NCBI GenBank assembly: GCA_022823165.1
Contig: JAJDXR010000061.1
Location: 1-39,190, forward strand
Length of the DNA stretch: 39,190 bases
Origin: Anaerolineae bacterium
GTDB lineage: Bacteria; Chloroflexota; Anaerolineae; Aggregatilineales; Phototrophicaceae
Reading direction: 5' to 3'
Position numbers and translations under genes: made by a program. This document shows positions 35,367 to 39,190 of the stretch, one piece after another; position 1 is the stretch's first letter, and every line of letters begins with the position of its first letter. Below the pieces are notes generated by a model, which saw only the letters and a list, made by a program, of their open reading frames with translations, did not search any database and was not told the DNA's origin.

Positions 35367-36602
35367 TCAGACCCCGCTCAAATCCAAAAGCCGCAACGGT
35401 TTCTCGATCAGATCGCGCAGGTGATTCATGAATTGCGCGCCCTCGGCGCCGTTGCTGACGCGGTGATCGACGCTCAACGTCATATTCATGCGCGTGCCCA
35501 CGCCCAGCGAGCCGTCCGCTTGCACCACCGGCACACGCTGCGCCGACGACACGGCCAGGATGCCGGCTTCGGGCGCGCTGATGATGGCCGAGAAGTCTTT
35601 GACGTTGAAGGGTCCCATATTGCTGATGGTGAAGGTGGCGCCGCGGATGTCGTCCGGTTTGATGCGGCCCGCGCGCGCGCGTTCGTACATGGCTATGTTG
35701 CTTTCGGCCATGTCGCTCAGCGCAATCGCGTCGGCATCGTGGCAGACCACGTTGACCAGGCCGTTCTCGGGCAGAGCGACGGCAATGCCGATGTTGACGC
35801 GTTGGTGCCGCACAAAGCGGTCGCCGTAATAGTGGGTATTCAAGTTGGGGAAGGCTCGCAGCGTTAGCGCCAGCGCCTTAATCAGCAGGTCGTTGACGCT
35901 GACTTTGACGCCGCGATCGGTCAAGGCGCTGTTGATCTCGGCGCGCAGCGCCAGCAGCGGCTCCACGTCGGCCTCGACTGTGACATAGAAGTGGGGGGTA
36001 TTGCTTTTGCTGCGCGCGGTGCCATCGGCGATGGCTCGCCGCATCCGCGACAGCGGCGTGATTTCGACGTCGGCTTCCGGCAGCTTGCCCCAGGTCGCTT
36101 GACCGGTCGCGGCAGCCGGCGGAGCAGTCGGCAGCGGCGGCAGTTGCGGCTGCGCGCCCAGATTCTCGACATCGGATTTGACGATGCGCCCGCCGGGACC
36201 TGAGCCAGTCACGCGGCTGAGGTCGATGCCTTTATCGGCCGCGATGCGGCGCGCCAGTGGCGAGGCTTTGACGCGGCCGTCGGCGGTCATAGTCTGGCCG
36301 TTGGTTGGGGCGGCCGGCGCAGCTTCGGTCGCCGATGCCGCTGCTTCCGGGGCAGCGCTTTCCTGTGGCGCGGCGGATTCGCCCTCGGCGCCGATGACGG
36401 CGATGATGGCGCCTTCGCCCAGTTCATCGCCGGGCTCGGCGCGCAATTCCAGCAGTTGCCCGGCGCTGCCCGCTTCAATCTCCACCGTCGCTTTGTCGGC
36501 TTCGAATTCGGCGATGATATCGCTTGCGCTGACGGCGTCGCCTACGTCTTTCAGCCAGTTAATCAACAGGCCGTCCATGGTGAGTTTGACTTCATGCGCC
36601 AT
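35367..36602 (-). CDS. pdhC: Pyruvate dehydrogenase E2 (dihydrolipoamide acetyltransferase)
   Basis: A 411-residue acyltransferase. The lipoyl domain (1-75) carries the lipoylated Lys37 in EADKATVEIE. An Ala/Pro linker leads to the E1/E3-binding domain (109-145, SPLARRIAADKGIDLSRV), then the catalytic domain (about 175-411). The acyltransferase signature is DHRVSNG (379-385): His380 is kept but the usual Asp of HxxxDG is Asn384. Acetyl transfer to CoA in the PDH complex is still the likely role. It is the last gene of the pdhABC operon; its ATG follows the pdhB stop directly. An E3 gene is not in the window. Confidence 0.92.
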   Translation of the reverse strand: MAHEVKLTMDGLLINWLKDVGDAVSASDIIAEFEADKATVEIEAGSAGQLLELRAEPGDELGEGAIIAVIGAEGESAAPQESAAPEAAASATEAAPAAPTNGQTMTADGRVKASPLARRIAADKGIDLSRVTGSGPGGRIVKSDVENLGAQPQLPPLPTAPPAAATGQATWGKLPEADVEITPLSRMRRAIADGTARSKSNTPHFYVTVEADVEPLLALRAEINSALTDRGVKVSVNDLLIKALALTLRAFPNLNTHYYGDRFVRHQRVNIGIAVALPENGLVNVVCHDADAIALSDMAESNIAMYERARAGRIKPDDIRGATFTISNMGPFNVKDFSAIISAPEAGILAVSSAQRVPVVQADGSLGVGTRMNMTLSVDHRVSNGAEGAQFMNHLRDLIEKPLRLLDLSGV

Positions 36603-37589
36603 CTATACTATCTCCTTCACCGCGTTCACGACCTTTTGCGCATCAGGCAGGGCCAGCAGTTCAATTTCCTTGGAATAAGGCAGGGGCGCATCTTCGGCAG
36701 CCACCCGCTTGATGGGCGCGTCCATGTAATCAAACATATTCTCTTGCAAGAGCGCTGCGATCTCCCCCCCGAAGCTGTACATGGGCAAGGACTCTTCTAC
36801 GATCACGCAGCGGTTGGTCTTCTTGAAGCTCTGGTAGACCAGTTCCATATCCAGCGGGCGCAGCCAGCGCAGGTCGACCACTTCCGCCTCAACGCCGTCG
36901 CGGGCCAGTTGGCGCGCCGCCTGCAGCGCCCAATCGACGCCGCGGGCGTAAGCCACCAGCGTCACATCGCCGCCCTCGCGTTTGATATCGCCCTTGCCGA
37001 TGGGGATCAGAAAGTCGCCGTCGTCTTCGGCGGGCATGGGACCCGGCTTGGGGTAGAGAGCGATGCTCTCGGTGAAGAGCACCGGATTGTCATCGCGGAT
37101 CGAGGCTTTGAGCATGCCATAGGCATCCATCGAGTTGGAGGGGCAGCCGACGTAGAGGCCGGGGAAATGCGCGAAAATCGGCTCGGGCGCGTGGGAGTGC
37201 GAGGCGGTGGCTTGATTGCCCCAGCCGCTGGCGGCGCGGTAAACCAGCGGGACCTTAAACATGCCATCGAAAAAGTAACGCACCTTGGCGGCGTGATTGG
37301 CGATGGCGTCCAGAGCCAGGAAGGCGAAGTTGATGGTCATGAATTCCGCCACCGGCCGCAGACCGGCCATGGCCGCGCCCACCGCCAGGCCGCCGATAGC
37401 CATTTCGCTGATGGGCGTATCGCGAACTCGCCGCTCGCCAAATTCCTCGAGGAAGCCGCGCGTGACACGGTGCGTACCTTGCCAGTAAGCCACTTCTTCG
37501 CCCATGACAAAGACATTGTCGTCACGGTGCATTTCTTCTCGCAGCGCCCGGCGGATGGCTTCCCGCATGGCGACATTTCTTGCTGGCAT
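36603..37589 (-). CDS. pdhB: Pyruvate dehydrogenase E1 component, beta subunit
   Basis: A 328-residue subunit that, with the alpha subunit, decarboxylates pyruvate using thiamine diphosphate. Family motifs are MGEEVAYWQGTHRVTRG near 29-45 (catalytic Glu), DTPISEMAIGGLAVGAAMAG, EFMTINFAF and the C-terminal LRPLDMELV. ATG at 37589 is chosen because it gives the normal N terminus (MPARNVAMREA); AGGGA lies very close upstream. A longer frame to 37625 runs into the repeat region. It sits between pdhA (98 bases upstream, with a REP-like palindrome between) and pdhC. Confidence 0.93.
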   Translation of the reverse strand: MPARNVAMREAIRRALREEMHRDDNVFVMGEEVAYWQGTHRVTRGFLEEFGERRVRDTPISEMAIGGLAVGAAMAGLRPVAEFMTINFAFLALDAIANHAAKVRYFFDGMFKVPLVYRAASGWGNQATASHSHAPEPIFAHFPGLYVGCPSNSMDAYGMLKASIRDDNPVLFTESIALYPKPGPMPAEDDGDFLIPIGKGDIKREGGDVTLVAYARGVDWALQAARQLARDGVEAEVVDLRWLRPLDMELVYQSFKKTNRCVIVEESLPMYSFGGEIAALLQENMFDYMDAPIKRVAAEDAPLPYSKEIELLALPDAQKVVNAVKEIV

Positions 37590-37640
37590 TGTCCCTGCTT
37601 TCTCCGCTAAGAATTGTCTCAACAATTCTACTTTGCCTGA

Positions 37641-37665
37641 GTGGGCGAGCCACCGGCTTGCCCAC
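37641..37665. repeat. REP-like GC-rich palindrome, copy 3 (inside pdh operon)
   Basis: gtgggcgagcc (37641-37651) and ggcttgcccac (37655-37665) pair with one G-T mismatch around a 3-base loop. It lies between pdhA and pdhB and could modulate relative expression of the two subunits. Confidence 0.7.
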
Positions 37666-37687
37666 TACACAGGTCGAGTCGGTAATG

Positions 37688-38719
37688 TCAGTCTATACCG
37701 GCGCCGACGCTGGCCGCCGTCTTGTGCACCAAATCGGAGCTGACGTAAGTATTCCGCATCAAGTCTTCATACGTGCTGGGCAATTCGCTGGCTTCGGCGA
37801 AGGTCACGGAATCGGCCACAATCTGGACGGCATCAGCTTCGTGCTGGGCGAGGACTTCGCCGACATCGCCGTACTGGCTCTCGATGCAATCGCGCAGGAT
37901 CTTGATTGGTTCGCGCGTCGCCATCCACTCTTTCAGTTCCGCCGACATATCTTCGCGGGCGTCGTATTGCTTGTCCGAGACGCCGTGCCCGCGATAGCGA
38001 TAAGTGACGTGCTCAATGACGACGGGCCCCTTCTTGCGGGCGTAGTCGACAGCCTTCAAGGCGACGGCGTAGACCTCCAGCGCATTCTGGGCGTCAACGC
38101 GCCCGAAGCTCTTGATGCCGTAAGCCTCGGCCTTGCGGTGCAGCTCGACCTGGCCGCTGGCGCGATCAACCTCGGTGCCCATGGCGTAGCCGTTGTTCTC
38201 GATGATCCAGACCACCGGCAGATCCCAGATGGCGCTCATATTGAGCGATTCGTGGAAGTAGCCATTGTTGGTGGCGCCGTCGCCGACATAGGTCATGGTG
38301 ACATCGTCTTTGCCGTGATAGCGAGCTTCCAGCGCGATGCCGGCCGCCAGCGGCAAGTGCCCGCCAACAATGGCGTAGCCGCCCCAGAAGTTGTGGTCTT
38401 TTGAAGCCAGGTGCATGGAGCCGCCCTTGCCGCCGCTGCTGCCGGTCTTCTTGCCCATCATCTCGGCCATGACGGCCTTGGGGTCCATGCCCAGGATGAG
38501 CGCGATGCCATGGTCGCGGTAAGCTGTGATGACGTGGTCGCTCTTGCGCAGCGCCGCCATCGAGCCGACGCCGCTGGCTTCGTGCCCGCTGTACAGGTGC
38601 AGGTAGACGCCGGTGATGCGCTTCTCTTCGTAGAGGCGATGGCAGGTCTCTTCAAACTCGCGTATCAGCACCATTTGCCGATACCAGTCCAGGAGCATCG
38701 CTTTTGTCGGTGAACCCAT
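37688..38719 (-). CDS. pdhA: Pyruvate dehydrogenase E1 component, alpha subunit
   Basis: A 343-residue thiamine diphosphate enzyme subunit. HLYSGHEASGVGSM (41-54), TAYRDHG (65-71), the GGKGGSMHL segment (97-104) and the diphosphate-binding motif from GDGATNN (146-152) to IIENN (172-176) are intact. It is closest to E1alpha of pyruvate dehydrogenase, though branched-chain or acetoin dehydrogenase E1 is related. ATG at 38719 has AAGGA 5 bases upstream; GTG at 38755 is less likely. It is the first gene of the pdh operon, behind an extended -10 promoter at about 38770. Confidence 0.93.
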   Translation of the reverse strand: MGSPTKAMLLDWYRQMVLIREFEETCHRLYEEKRITGVYLHLYSGHEASGVGSMAALRKSDHVITAYRDHGIALILGMDPKAVMAEMMGKKTGSSGGKGGSMHLASKDHNFWGGYAIVGGHLPLAAGIALEARYHGKDDVTMTYVGDGATNNGYFHESLNMSAIWDLPVVWIIENNGYAMGTEVDRASGQVELHRKAEAYGIKSFGRVDAQNALEVYAVALKAVDYARKKGPVVIEHVTYRYRGHGVSDKQYDAREDMSAELKEWMATREPIKILRDCIESQYGDVGEVLAQHEADAVQIVADSVTFAEASELPSTYEDLMRNTYVSSDLVHKTAASVGAGID

Positions 38720-38769
38720 GCAGTTCCTTTCGCCGCTGCCTGATCGTTGCCGCACTGTTTAAGTGGACA

Positions 38770-38778
38770 AGTATAGCA
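38770..38778 (-). promoter_or_regulatory. Extended -10 promoter of pdh operon
   Basis: On the minus strand TGCTATACT (38778-38770) is an extended -10 (TGn plus TATACT), about 50 bases before the pdhA ATG. The -35 region is not consensus. Confidence 0.45.
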
Positions 38779-38816
38779 TATCTGACTGGGGATTTGGATT
38801 ATGGGATTTTGCTCGC

Positions 38817-39190
<374 letters not shown>

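Overview
The window reads as a chromosomal segment (metagenome-style contig end) of a GC-rich bacterium, most likely a Chloroflexota member of the Anaerolineae type. This is an inference from gene content: two membrane proteins carry long Thr/Pro ('TPT') linkers followed by extracellular SH3-like domains, and there are a DUF4139 protein, a DUF3179 protein, a two-domain ALDH16-type aldehyde dehydrogenase and large GT-C-like membrane proteins. I see no rRNA, tRNA, CRISPR array or transposase. The last ~125 bases are homopolymer-rich junk at a contig end.

Layout. 1-516: non-coding, with a GC-rich dispersed palindrome and a minus-strand terminator. 517-5059 (minus): membrane protein, SelA, M24 peptidase and FprA-type ferredoxin/NADP reductase, with 4-base ATGA overlaps at two of the three joints. 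5133-6425 (minus): an ATPase-like/winged-helix/BTAD regulator whose P-loop looks lost. 6827-7351 (minus): cyclophilin. 7440-9258 (plus): Xre-ImmA/IrrE plus DUF4411 PIN toxin-antitoxin-like pair behind a near-consensus promoter. 9270-11696 (plus): two-domain aldehyde dehydrogenase, convergent with an M20 amidohydrolase (minus). 13139-13906: exonuclease III. 13933-15321 (minus): degenerate GIY-YIG-like (T5orf172) domain fused to TM and SH3-like domains. 15629-18666 (plus): hypothetical protein, a secreted protein with three Cys-x28-Cys repeats, and a DUF4139 protein. 19104-19874: SDR. 19922-22294 (minus): helical/TPR-like-TM-TPT-SH3 protein. 22444-28881 (plus): small alpha/beta protein, MscS channel plus partner, GT-C-like membrane protein, DUF3179 protein.

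28869-35253 (minus) is the accessory part. Two small glycine-zipper membrane proteins and an enoyl-CoA hydratase/isomerase are followed by an AT-richer locus in which two paralogous proteins join a glycine-zipper membrane hairpin to a C-terminal T5orf172/MUG113 (GIY-YIG-like) domain, with a small two-TM basic protein between them. Next come a CgeB-like glycosyltransferase and an AT-rich single-TM coiled-coil protein. 35367-38719 (minus): pyruvate dehydrogenase E1alpha-E1beta-E2 without E3. 38881-end (plus): truncated Dam-type adenine methylase behind a strong sigma70 promoter.

The best candidate for an undescribed system is the membrane-anchored T5orf172 locus at 30377-32488, helped by a third, degenerate copy of the same domain in the SH3 protein at 13933-15321.
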